A stretch of DNA of 35,609 nucleotides, taken from Propylenella binzhouense (GTDB taxonomy: Bacteria > Pseudomonadota > Alphaproteobacteria > Rhizobiales > Afifellaceae). The translations under genes were made by a program, and so were the position numbers. The stretch lies in the NCBI RefSeq assembly GCF_009866965.1, contig NZ_SPKJ01000039.1, forward strand, positions 1 through 35,609, in the 5' to 3' direction. Of this stretch, positions 8,398-15,498 are shown in pieces (position 1 is the first letter of the stretch; each line of letters opens with the position of its first letter). The notes beneath the pieces are model-generated. The model saw only the letters and a list, made by a program, of their open reading frames with translations. It was not told where the DNA came from and did no database searches.

Positions 8398-9680
8398 GGG
8401 CGCACCGCGGCGATCAGCACTTCGCGATAGCCCGCGCCCGATGCCGGCTTCGGCGGCCTGACGAGATCCGCCGTCCGCCTCATGTTGAGCGCGCGCGTGC
8501 CCCAGATCAGGCCGAGCAGAAGGTAGATGTGGCGCCAGTGGTCGATGTCGATGACGGTCGCGACGAGGATGTGGCCGACGAAGACGACATAGGCGACCTG
8601 GACCACGCCCTGCATCGGCCCGGAGCGGAAGCAGAGGGGGAAGCCGACGAGAATCGTCGAAACGGTGAGCGCGAGAAAGGCGATGAAGCCGAGCCAGCCA
8701 TAGGTCGTGAGCGACTTCAGCCAGATGTCGTGCTCGTCCTCCCCCAACAGCTTGCCGAATTCGGCGTAGCCGAGGCCGAGCGGATGCTCGAGCATCAGGT
8801 TGAAGCCGATGATGTGGCGCTCGAAGCGTCCGAGGTGGCCGGCATCGTAGTCCTGGACGATCTGCGCCCGCTGGACATAAAGCTTCTGGACCGCCGGGAG
8901 GGACAGGACGCCGGCGAGCATGACGGCGAGCGCGATCAGTCCCGACACCGACAGCGCGATATATCTGGCGCGCACCGACGAGCGCCGCTCGTTGATGAAG
9001 AGGAAGAGCGCCATCGCGCCCGTCGACACCACCGTCAGTCCCCAGGCGGCGCGCGAGAAGGACAGGAAGATCCCGAACAGGATGACGAGGGCCAGTCCTC
9101 CGTTCTTCGGGAGCCGGCGGAGCGGCTCCGTCAGGATGCGCCGGACCAGGATCACGAACGGGAAGACCAGGAACGGACCGAAGACGTTCGGGTCCTTGAA
9201 GCCGCCCGCGGCGCGGTCGTAGAGCGTGAAGAGCCCGTTCGGCGTCAGCCCGAAATAGCCGATCATGCCGAGGAGCGAGGTGCCGATCGCCGCCGCGATA
9301 TAGGCCGAGATCACGATTCGGACGGCGTCGGGCCGCTGCGCGACGAGCGAGGCGTAGAAGAAGGCGGTGACCGCGAGGAAGGCCGTGACGGCAACGAAGA
9401 TCGGCTGGTTCGTCAGCCGGAAATCGTAGGACTGCGTCATGGCGAGCATGCCGCCCGCGACATAGAGGAGAAGCAGCCAGACGAGCGGACCGATGCTCTT
9501 CGGCAGCCGCAGGCCGCTCAGGAACCAGACCGGGATCGCGGCCGCGAAGATCAGCTCGTGCGGCGAGGGCTCGTAGAACACGAAGCCCCCCGAGAAGACG
9601 GCCAGCCAGAGCACGCCGTCCGAAAGCGCCTGGACGGGAAGGCCCGTCGGCCTGGCGACGGCGGACGCCGGGAGGCTCAA
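8394..9680 (-). CDS. O-antigen ligase/polymerase-like membrane protein (Wzy/WaaL family)
   Basis: This is a polytopic membrane protein of 428 residues with roughly ten to twelve hydrophobic segments and a large loop near residues 270-330. Its family polymerises or ligates undecaprenyl-linked sugar repeats at the periplasmic face. Visible family marks are the GGFKDPNVFGPFLVFPF segment, the LSFSRAAWG block, and NLMLEHPLGLGYAEF with the following HDIWLKSLTTYGWLGF. The start is probably TTG at 9680, overlapping the stop of the sugar transferase (TTGA), with GGAG eight bases upstream. It is the last gene of a three-gene operon behind the export lipoprotein and the WcaJ-type transferase. Polymerase and ligase cannot be told apart from sequence alone; context favours an exopolysaccharide polymerase. 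Confidence 0.85.
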   Translation of the reverse strand: MSLPASAVARPTGLPVQALSDGVLWLAVFSGGFVFYEPSPHELIFAAAIPVWFLSGLRLPKSIGPLVWLLLLYVAGGMLAMTQSYDFRLTNQPIFVAVTAFLAVTAFFYASLVAQRPDAVRIVISAYIAAAIGTSLLGMIGYFGLTPNGLFTLYDRAAGGFKDPNVFGPFLVFPFVILVRRILTEPLRRLPKNGGLALVILFGIFLSFSRAAWGLTVVSTGAMALFLFINERRSSVRARYIALSVSGLIALAVMLAGVLSLPAVQKLYVQRAQIVQDYDAGHLGRFERHIIGFNLMLEHPLGLGYAEFGKLLGEDEHDIWLKSLTTYGWLGFIAFLALTVSTILVGFPLCFRSGPMQGVVQVAYVVFVGHILVATVIDIDHWRHIYLLLGLIWGTRALNMRRTADLVRPPKPASGAGYREVLIAAVRP

Positions 9681-11203
9681 TAGGCGTTCTCCGCGGCGAT
9701 CAGCTTCAGCGGGGTGAGGAGCAGGATGTAGAGGTCGAGGAAGACCGACCAGTTCTCGATGTAATAGAGGTCGTGCTCGACGCGGTGGCGGATCTTCTCC
9801 TCGCTGTCGACCTCTCCGCGCCAGCCATGGACCTGAGCCCAGCCGGTCAGGCCCGGCTTCACGCGATGGCGCGCGAAGTAGCCGTCGACGACCTCCTTCC
9901 AGAGTTCGTTGTGCCCGACCGCGTGGGGGCGCGGGCCGACCAGCGAGAGATCGCCGCGAAGCACGTTGATGAGCTGCGGAAGCTCGTCGATCGAGAACTT
10001 CCTGATGATCCGTCCGACCCGGGTCACGCGCGGATCGCCTCGGGTGACCGCCTTGCGGGCCTCGAGGTCGGCGCGCTCGTGATACATCGAGCGCAGCTTC
10101 AGGACCTCGATGACCTCGTTGTTGAAGCCGTAGCGGCGCTGCCTGAAGAAGACGGGCCCCGAGGATTCGAGCTTCACGGCGGCCATCGCGGCGAGGAGAA
10201 GCGGCGACAGGGCGACCAGCGCGAGCGACGCGATCACGATGTCGAAGGTGCGCTTTACCACGGCGTCCCAATCGGCGATCGGGCGGTCGAACACGTCGAG
10301 GAACGGCACGGCCCCGATGAAGGAATAGGAGCGCGGACGGAAGCGGAGCTGGTTGGACTGGGCCGAGAGGCGGATATCGACCGGCAGCACCCAGAGGGTG
10401 CGCAGGAGCTCGACGAGGCGGCGCTCAGCGGTGAGCGGGAGCGCCACGATCAGGAGGTCGATGTCCGCCTGCCGGCCGAACTCGACGAGTTCGTCGATGC
10501 GGCCGAGGAGCGGATATCCAAGCCTGGCGGCCGGCACGCGCGTCTCGTCCCGGTCGTCGAAGATGCCGCAGATGCGGATGTCGTTGTCCTTCTCCGCCGT
10601 CAGCGCCCGCAGCAGCTCGACGCCCTCGGGCCCTCCGCCAACGAGGACCGCGCGCCGCTCGAGGATCCCGGCGCGGATCCAGCCGTGCACGAGCCGGGTG
10701 AAGCCGACCCGGTTTGCGGTCAGGATCAGGAACCCGCTCGCGAACCATGTCGCGAGCCAGATGCGGGAGAAGTCCTCGCCCATCTTGAGGAAGAACAGGA
10801 CGAGGGTGAAGCATCCGAACACGGCGGCCCACAGTCCGGCCGTGCGGCCGACCTGCACGACCGGGCGCCGGTAGGCCCCGAAGCTGTAGCCGCCGAACGA
10901 GCCGACCAGGATCACGGTGGCGAGCGGCACCAGCGCGAGCGCCGCGAAGTAGCGCAGGCCGACATCGTCCGTCCCGGCGACATAGAGCCAGAGAATGGCG
11001 GCCCCGAGCGCTGCGAGGGAGCCGAAATCGGCGAGCCGGGCGAGGGCGCCGAGGAGGACGGGAGAGACCTTGCGCGGGCTGAGCGCGCGCGCCGCATTGA
11101 TTGCGGCCGCGCTCAGCGTGTCGACGCCGCCGGCCGGCGGTTTCGGGGCGAGGGCTGCGCCGCTGGAGGCGACTGCGGTCGGGTCGATCGTGATGTCGGA
11201 CAT
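9677..11203 (-). CDS. Undecaprenyl-phosphate sugar phosphotransferase (WcaJ/ExoY-type)
   Basis: This 508-residue enzyme would transfer a hexose-1-phosphate from a UDP-sugar to undecaprenyl phosphate, starting polysaccharide assembly at the inner membrane. The order is four to five N-terminal membrane segments, a Rossmann-like CoA-binding-type domain (AVLVGGGPEGVELLRAL), a further membrane helix beginning KRTFDIVIASLALVAL, and the bacterial sugar transferase domain. That domain shows FRQRRYGFNNEVIEVLKLRSM, RKFSIDELPQLINVLRGDLSLVGPRP and VKPGLTGWAQV. The ATG at 11203 gives MSDITIDPTA; no strong ribosome binding site is visible, so a slightly different start is possible. The sugar (glucose, galactose or other) cannot be read. 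It follows the export lipoprotein gene after a 97-base gap with an A+T-rich island. Confidence 0.92.
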   Translation of the reverse strand: MSDITIDPTAVASSGAALAPKPPAGGVDTLSAAAINAARALSPRKVSPVLLGALARLADFGSLAALGAAILWLYVAGTDDVGLRYFAALALVPLATVILVGSFGGYSFGAYRRPVVQVGRTAGLWAAVFGCFTLVLFFLKMGEDFSRIWLATWFASGFLILTANRVGFTRLVHGWIRAGILERRAVLVGGGPEGVELLRALTAEKDNDIRICGIFDDRDETRVPAARLGYPLLGRIDELVEFGRQADIDLLIVALPLTAERRLVELLRTLWVLPVDIRLSAQSNQLRFRPRSYSFIGAVPFLDVFDRPIADWDAVVKRTFDIVIASLALVALSPLLLAAMAAVKLESSGPVFFRQRRYGFNNEVIEVLKLRSMYHERADLEARKAVTRGDPRVTRVGRIIRKFSIDELPQLINVLRGDLSLVGPRPHAVGHNELWKEVVDGYFARHRVKPGLTGWAQVHGWRGEVDSEEKIRHRVEHDLYYIENWSVFLDLYILLLTPLKLIAAENAY

Positions 11204-11251
11204 GGCTGGCCAGAGGAGGGACGATCCGGCCGCCCATACGCCCAAACCCGT

Positions 11252-11275
11252 CAAAAAAAGCAAAATATTGACTGA
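11252..11275. other. A+T-rich island between export lipoprotein and sugar transferase genes
   Basis: A run read on the minus strand as TATTTTGCTTTTTTTGAC is strikingly A+T-rich for this genome. It lies in the 97-base gap inside the operon. Only weak stems flank it, so it is not a clear terminator; it could be an attenuation site, a promoter element or a site for an A+T-binding regulator. Confidence 0.35.
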
Positions 11276-11300
11276 GTTAGGGTTACTCGCCGCTTGTCCT

Positions 11301-11882
11301 TCAGAACAGCCGTTCCGAGACGTAGATCGTATCGCCGGGCCGGATCGGCTGCACGACGGCGATGCGACCCTCGTAGAGCTTGCCATCAACGGTCCGGCTG
11401 ATGCGGACCGTCCGCTCGTTCGCACGCGCGGTGAAGCCGCCGGCGGCGGCGATTGCGGTCTCGGCCGTCATGCCGGGGACGTACTCGTACTGGCCGGGCG
11501 CGCCGACCTCGCCGAGGACGAAGAAGGGCCGATAGTTGGCGACCTCGATCGTGACGTCCGGCTTCCTGAGGACCGTCGAGCCGAGGCGCTGTGCGATGCG
11601 GGCCTGCAGTTCGTCGGTGGTCGCGTTCCGGGCCGCCACGTCGCCGATCAGGGGAAGCGCGACGTTGCCGGCCTGGTCGACCCGGTACGTGTTCGTCAAG
11701 GAAGGCTGATCGAACACGACGACCCGCAGCACGTCCCCGCTGTCGAGCCGGTACGGGCCCTCGACGGTGGCGGACGCGGAGGCAAGCGGCGGACGTTCGC
11801 CGGCGCACCCGCCGAGACCGGCAAGGACCGCGCAGAGCAGCAGCGTCCGAAGAAGAGGTGGCCAATTAACGAGGATTCGCAT
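11301..11882 (-). CDS. Polysaccharide export lipoprotein (Wza family)
   Basis: This 193-residue outer-membrane lipoprotein is of the polysaccharide biosynthesis/export family, which forms the channel for secreted chains. The signal peptide ends in the lipobox AGLGGC (C26). The export domain follows: GPYRLDSGDVLRVVVFDQPSLTNTYRVDQAGNVALPLIGDV, and then a SLBB-type domain around FFVLGEVGAPGQYEYVPGMTAETAIAAAGGFT. It is much shorter than E. coli Wza (about 380 residues), lacking the C-terminal part that spans the outer membrane there. Short forms are common in alphaproteobacteria. The ATG at 11882 is chosen; a TTG three codons upstream is possible. It is the first gene of the minus-strand polysaccharide operon. 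Confidence 0.9.
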   Translation of the reverse strand: MRILVNWPPLLRTLLLCAVLAGLGGCAGERPPLASASATVEGPYRLDSGDVLRVVVFDQPSLTNTYRVDQAGNVALPLIGDVAARNATTDELQARIAQRLGSTVLRKPDVTIEVANYRPFFVLGEVGAPGQYEYVPGMTAETAIAAAGGFTARANERTVRISRTVDGKLYEGRIAVVQPIRPGDTIYVSERLF

Positions 11883-11906
11883 CGGGGCCAACTTGGCTGT
11901 GCATGG

Positions 11907-11922
11907 TTAACGCATCCCTAAG
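11907..11922. promoter_or_regulatory. CtrA-like site 1 (TTAA-N7-CTAA)
   Basis: TTAACGCATCCCTAAG matches the alphaproteobacterial CtrA consensus TTAA-N7-TTAA with one changed base. It lies in the 126-base region between the divergent export lipoprotein and chain-length genes. Confidence 0.45.
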
Positions 11923-11948
11923 ACGCGCCTTCGGCAGAGTAGGCGCCG

Positions 11949-11964
11949 TTAACTTCAACCTAAC
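11949..11964. promoter_or_regulatory. CtrA-like site 2 (TTAA-N7-CTAAC)
   Basis: TTAACTTCAACCTAAC matches TTAA-N7-TTAAC with one changed base, the same base as in site 1. The two sites are in the same orientation and start exactly 42 bp apart, four turns of B-DNA, so they face the same side. Confidence 0.5.
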
Positions 11965-12008
11965 CACGATGGAACAGGTTGGGGACCTCGGTTGGGAGTG
12001 GTATCGAC

Positions 12009-14075
12009 ATGGGTGATGTCCGGGAGACGGAACTCGACCTCGGCGCGTTGGCCGCCGCCCTGTGGCGGCATGCATGGATCCTGGGCCTGGTCACCGTGGT
12101 GGCCGCGATCCTCGCCTATGTCCTCCTCAGCGCTGTCGAGCCTCTCTACACCGCCGATACGCGCATCCTGATCGAGGACCGCGAATCGCCGCTCACCCGT
12201 CCGCGCGACGCGGCGGCCGTCACGGCCGAACGCTACGACGAATCGGCCATCCAGAGCAGGGTGGAAGTACTGCGTTCGCGCGACATCGCAACCACGGTCA
12301 TCGACCGGCTCGACCTCACGCACCGGCCGGAATTCGAGCCGGCCGCCAAGCCGTCGCTGGTCGATTCGATCCTCATCGCGGTCGGCATGAAGAGGCCGGC
12401 CCCCGCCGCCGCCACGCGCGAGCGCGTGATGGACACCTATTTCGCCCGGCTTTCGGTCTATCCGATCGACAAGTCGCGCGTGATCGGCGTCGATTTCGAG
12501 GCGCCGAACGCCCAGCTCGCCGCCGACGTCGCCAACGCCATCGCGGAGGCCTTCGTCGACCTCCAGCAGAAGGCGGAGCAGGAATCGTCGATGGCCGCGA
12601 CCGCGTGGCTGGAGCGGGAGATCGACCGGCTTCGCGGCCGGGTCGAGCAGGCGGAGGCGGACGTTGCCGCGTACCAGTCGAGCGAGGGCCTGTTCGACAC
12701 CTCGTCGAACGCGGCGGGGACGACGAGCCTTTCCAGCCAGCAGCTCACCGACCTCAACGCCGAGCTCTCGCGCGCGAAGGCGGCGAGGGCGGAGGCGCAG
12801 TCGCGCGCCGCCCTGGTCAGGGAGGTGCTCGCCAATGGCGGCTCGCTCGAGACGTCGCAGGAAGTTCTGAATTCGCCGCTGATGCAGCGTCTTCGCGAGC
12901 GGCAGGTGGCGCTTCGCTCCGAGATCGCTCAGCTCTCGACCAGCCTTCTGCCGGGGCATCCGCGCATCGCCGCGCTCCAGACCGAGCTCGGCAACCTCAA
13001 CCGGCAGGTCCGCGACGAGGCCCAGAAGATCCTCCAGTCGCTCGAGACCGCCGCGCGCGTGGCGCAGGCGCGCGAGGACTCGCTCGTGAAGGATCTCAAC
13101 ACCGCGAAGGCGGCGGTCGCGAGCAGCAACGAGAAGGAGATCAGGCTGCGCGCGCTCGAGCGCGAGGCGCGGGCCCAGCGCGATCTGCTGGAGACGTTCC
13201 TCGGCCGGTACCGCGAGGCGGTGGCCCGGAGCGATGCGGAATACGTGCCCGTCGATGCCCGGATCATCTCGCGCGCGGTTCCGCCGCGCAAGCCGTCCTG
13301 GCCGAAGAAGGGCCTCCTGACGGTGGTGGTCGGGCTCGCGGTCCTTCTCCTCGGCGCGACGGCGATCCTCGTCCGCGAATTCACCTCCGGGCGCGCCTTC
13401 AGGATCATCGCAGGGGAGCCGCTCGCCATCCCGGACGCCTTGGGCGAACCCGCGAGGCCGGCCGAGCCGCCATCGGTGTTCGGCTCGGCCGCACGGCTTG
13501 CCGCGCGGGAGCGGCCGGGGACGGCCGAACTCGCCGAGGTGCTCGTCCAGCCGGGCGTCCGCACGGTGCTCTTCGCGGGGCTGGCGGGCGGGGAAGGCGC
13601 CGGCGAGATCGCGGTCGCGGCCGCGCGGCTGGCGGCGCGGGAGAACGTCCGCCCGATCATTCTCGACATCGGCGTTCCGGGATCGCCGGCCCTGCGCGGC
13701 GAGGGACCGGGCCTCGGCGAGCTGCTCGCCGGCAATGCCGCCTTCGGCGAGGTGATCCGGCGCGACGACACCTCGCGCGTCCACTACATCGCGATCGGGG
13801 CGACCGACGAGGATCCGCCGCTCCAGCGGCTGACCCTCGTCGTGGCGGCGCTCGCCCACACCTACGACAAGGTGATCGTGGTGGCCGACTCGCTCGAGGA
13901 CTGGCCGAACGAGCACGTCAGGCCCGATCTCGCCGCGGTGCTCTGCCGGGCCGGCGTCTCCGAAGCCGAGCGCCGGCGCGCCTATCAGGACGTCCTCGAA
14001 CGCGGCGCGCGAAGCGCCATCCTCGTGCGCCTCGAGGACGGCGTGGAGGCCGAACCGGAGACCGTCGCCGCATGA
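12009..14075 (+). CDS. Wzc/GumC-type polysaccharide co-polymerase with degenerate kinase domain
   Basis: This 688-residue inner-membrane protein has the layout of ExoP/Wzc/GumC chain-length regulators. It comprises membrane helix 1 (about 23-43), a Wzz-type periplasmic domain, long coiled coils (about 190-410), the proline-rich RAVPPRKPSWPKKG motif, membrane helix 2 (about 434-456) and a C-terminal MinD-like domain. In that last domain the Walker A loop reads FAGLAGGEGAGEIAVAA, without the essential lysine. The A' segment (PIILDIGVPG) keeps only its aspartate, Walker B reads VIVVADSLED, and there is no C-terminal tyrosine cluster. It is therefore unlikely to be an active tyrosine kinase. GGGAGTGG precedes the ATG at 12009. 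The stop overlaps the deacetylase start (ATGA). Confidence 0.9.
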   Translation: MGDVRETELDLGALAAALWRHAWILGLVTVVAAILAYVLLSAVEPLYTADTRILIEDRESPLTRPRDAAAVTAERYDESAIQSRVEVLRSRDIATTVIDRLDLTHRPEFEPAAKPSLVDSILIAVGMKRPAPAAATRERVMDTYFARLSVYPIDKSRVIGVDFEAPNAQLAADVANAIAEAFVDLQQKAEQESSMAATAWLEREIDRLRGRVEQAEADVAAYQSSEGLFDTSSNAAGTTSLSSQQLTDLNAELSRAKAARAEAQSRAALVREVLANGGSLETSQEVLNSPLMQRLRERQVALRSEIAQLSTSLLPGHPRIAALQTELGNLNRQVRDEAQKILQSLETAARVAQAREDSLVKDLNTAKAAVASSNEKEIRLRALEREARAQRDLLETFLGRYREAVARSDAEYVPVDARIISRAVPPRKPSWPKKGLLTVVVGLAVLLLGATAILVREFTSGRAFRIIAGEPLAIPDALGEPARPAEPPSVFGSAARLAARERPGTAELAEVLVQPGVRTVLFAGLAGGEGAGEIAVAAARLAARENVRPIILDIGVPGSPALRGEGPGLGELLAGNAAFGEVIRRDDTSRVHYIAIGATDEDPPLQRLTLVVAALAHTYDKVIVVADSLEDWPNEHVRPDLAAVLCRAGVSEAERRRAYQDVLERGARSAILVRLEDGVEAEPETVAA

Positions 14076-15157
14076 CGAAGGAGATGAAGGCGCCGAGCGC
14101 GTTCGCCAGGCCCGCCGCGCGGCGGCTGGGGGCGCGGGACAGGCTGGTGGGCCAGGGCCTGCGGGCGCTCGCGCTCCTGCATGCCGACCGCTGGCTGGAG
14201 AGCCGGGACGGCACGAGCGTGGCGGTGACGCTGCATCACGTGCGTCCCGACGATCCGCGCCCGTTCGATCCGAACGCGCACCTCTCGATCACGCCGGAAT
14301 TCCTCGATTCCTTCATCGCTTCCATGAAAGGGAACGGCTGGAAGTTCGTCACGGTCGATGGCCTCTTCGAGGCGGCTCCCGAAACGGCCGACCGCCGGAT
14401 CGCCGTCACGCTCGACGACGGCTACCGGGACAATCTCGAATACGCCCTGCCGGTCTTCCGGCGGCATGGCTGCCCGTTCACGATCTTCGTGACCCCCGGT
14501 TATTGCGATCGGACCGCCGAACTGTGGTGGGAGGCGCTCGACCGGATCATAGCGGGGGCAGACGTTCTGGAGGCCGTCCCCGGCGGCCCGCCGAAGCTGC
14601 CGCTCAGGACCGTAGCCGAGAAGGAGGCGGCCTTCCGCGTCTGGTCCGGCTATCTCACCACGGAGCTGGACGAATTCGCGCAGCGCGCGGCAATCCGTCG
14701 CGTCGCGGACGATCACGGCCTCGACCTTGCCGCGCTTGCGGCCGAGCTCGTGATGGATTTCGACGAGGTGAGGGCGATCGCGGCCGATCCGCTTTGCCGC
14801 ATCGGCGCCCATACCATGACGCATCCCGCGCTGAAGCGCCTGCCCGAAGAAGTCGCGCGGCGCGAGATGCGGGAGAGCGCGGATCGGATCGAGGCGGAGA
14901 TCGGGTATCGACCCACGGCCTTCGCGTTTCCGTACGGCTATTCGGCGGCGGCCGGCCCGCGCGAGGCGCAGCTTGCCGAGCAGGAGGGCTTCGTCGCCTC
15001 CTTCACGACACGGCCCGGCTGCATCGAGCGGGACGGACGGCGTCACGGCCTGCCGCGCATCTCGCTCAACGGCAAATATCAGGACCCGCGCCTCTATCCC
15101 GCCCTGTTCGTGCCGAACGTCTGGCGCCTCGCGCGCTGGCTGCGCTCGCCCGGCTAG
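14072..15157 (+). CDS. Polysaccharide deacetylase (NodB homology, CE4)
   Basis: This 361-residue protein has a NodB-type carbohydrate esterase 4 domain. Such enzymes remove N- or O-acetyl groups from polysaccharides with a bound metal. Motif 1 is ITLDDGYRDN-like (here VTLDDGYRDN), supplying the catalytic and metal aspartates, and motif 2 is HTMTHP, giving the two metal-binding histidines. RPTAFAFPYGYS matches the downstream motif. A CPFTIFVTPGYCD strand lies between them. There is no signal peptide or membrane segment, so it may act in the cytoplasm on lipid-linked sugar, or be exported another way. It is coupled to the co-polymerase gene by an ATGA overlap. Its stop shares the tetranucleotide CTAG with the convergent DUF2842-like gene. 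Confidence 0.9.
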   Translation: MTKEMKAPSAFARPAARRLGARDRLVGQGLRALALLHADRWLESRDGTSVAVTLHHVRPDDPRPFDPNAHLSITPEFLDSFIASMKGNGWKFVTVDGLFEAAPETADRRIAVTLDDGYRDNLEYALPVFRRHGCPFTIFVTPGYCDRTAELWWEALDRIIAGADVLEAVPGGPPKLPLRTVAEKEAAFRVWSGYLTTELDEFAQRAAIRRVADDHGLDLAALAAELVMDFDEVRAIAADPLCRIGAHTMTHPALKRLPEEVARREMRESADRIEAEIGYRPTAFAFPYGYSAAAGPREAQLAEQEGFVASFTTRPGCIERDGRRHGLPRISLNGKYQDPRLYPALFVPNVWRLARWLRSPG

Positions 15158-15369
15158 GGGCGCGGCCGGTCGGGCTTCGCCATCCACCAGACCAGCACGG
15201 CGGCCGGGATCACCCAGACCAGTCCGCCCACCACGAAGAAGGCGAGCTGCACCCAGCTTGACGTGCCGGGCAGCTTTGCGGCCGCGATTGTCATCACGAC
15301 GAGAGCGTAGAGGAGTACGAAGGCGACGAGCACCAGCGTGCCCACCAGTTTCCGGATTCTTTGCCGCAT
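15154..15369 (-). CDS. Small two-helix membrane protein, DUF2842-like
   Basis: This 71-residue protein has two hydrophobic helices, GTLVLVAFVLLYALVVMTIAA and VQLAFFVVGGLVWVIPAAVLVWWM, joined by a short loop, with a basic start (MRQRIRK) and a charged tail. It resembles the alphaproteobacterial DUF2842 family, often found beside ctaA, of unknown function. GAAGGATCGG before the ATG at 15369 supports the start. It is divergent from ctaA across a 129-base gap and convergent with the deacetylase, its TAG stop lying within the same CTAG as the other gene's stop. Confidence 0.8.
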   Translation of the reverse strand: MRQRIRKLVGTLVLVAFVLLYALVVMTIAAAKLPGTSSWVQLAFFVVGGLVWVIPAAVLVWWMAKPDRPRP

Positions 15370-15498
15370 TCCGATCCTTCGAGGCGGTTCGCCGGCGCGC
15401 CGGCATAAGACCGCCGTCCGAGGCGACACCTAGCGGCGATCTGTCACCGGCGCCAGCGGGGACTTGCCCGGGTCTTCGCGCGCGGCTAACGAGGCGGA

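Noticed and set aside
9773-11275. A 500-codon plus-strand open frame opposite the sugar transferase
   Set aside because: It is an Asp/Glu/Arg-rich antisense shadow with no homology pattern, while the minus-strand frame has all sugar transferase motifs.
12062-15157. A 1031-codon plus-strand frame that reads into the deacetylase
   Set aside because: The first two thirds are a shifted reading of the co-polymerase gene with Arg-rich nonsense; only the part from 14072 is real.
15391-15404. Perfect 14-bp palindrome GCCGGCGCGCCGGC before ctaA
   Set aside because: Pure G/C palindromes of this kind are expected by chance in such a genome; no second copy or positional clue was seen.
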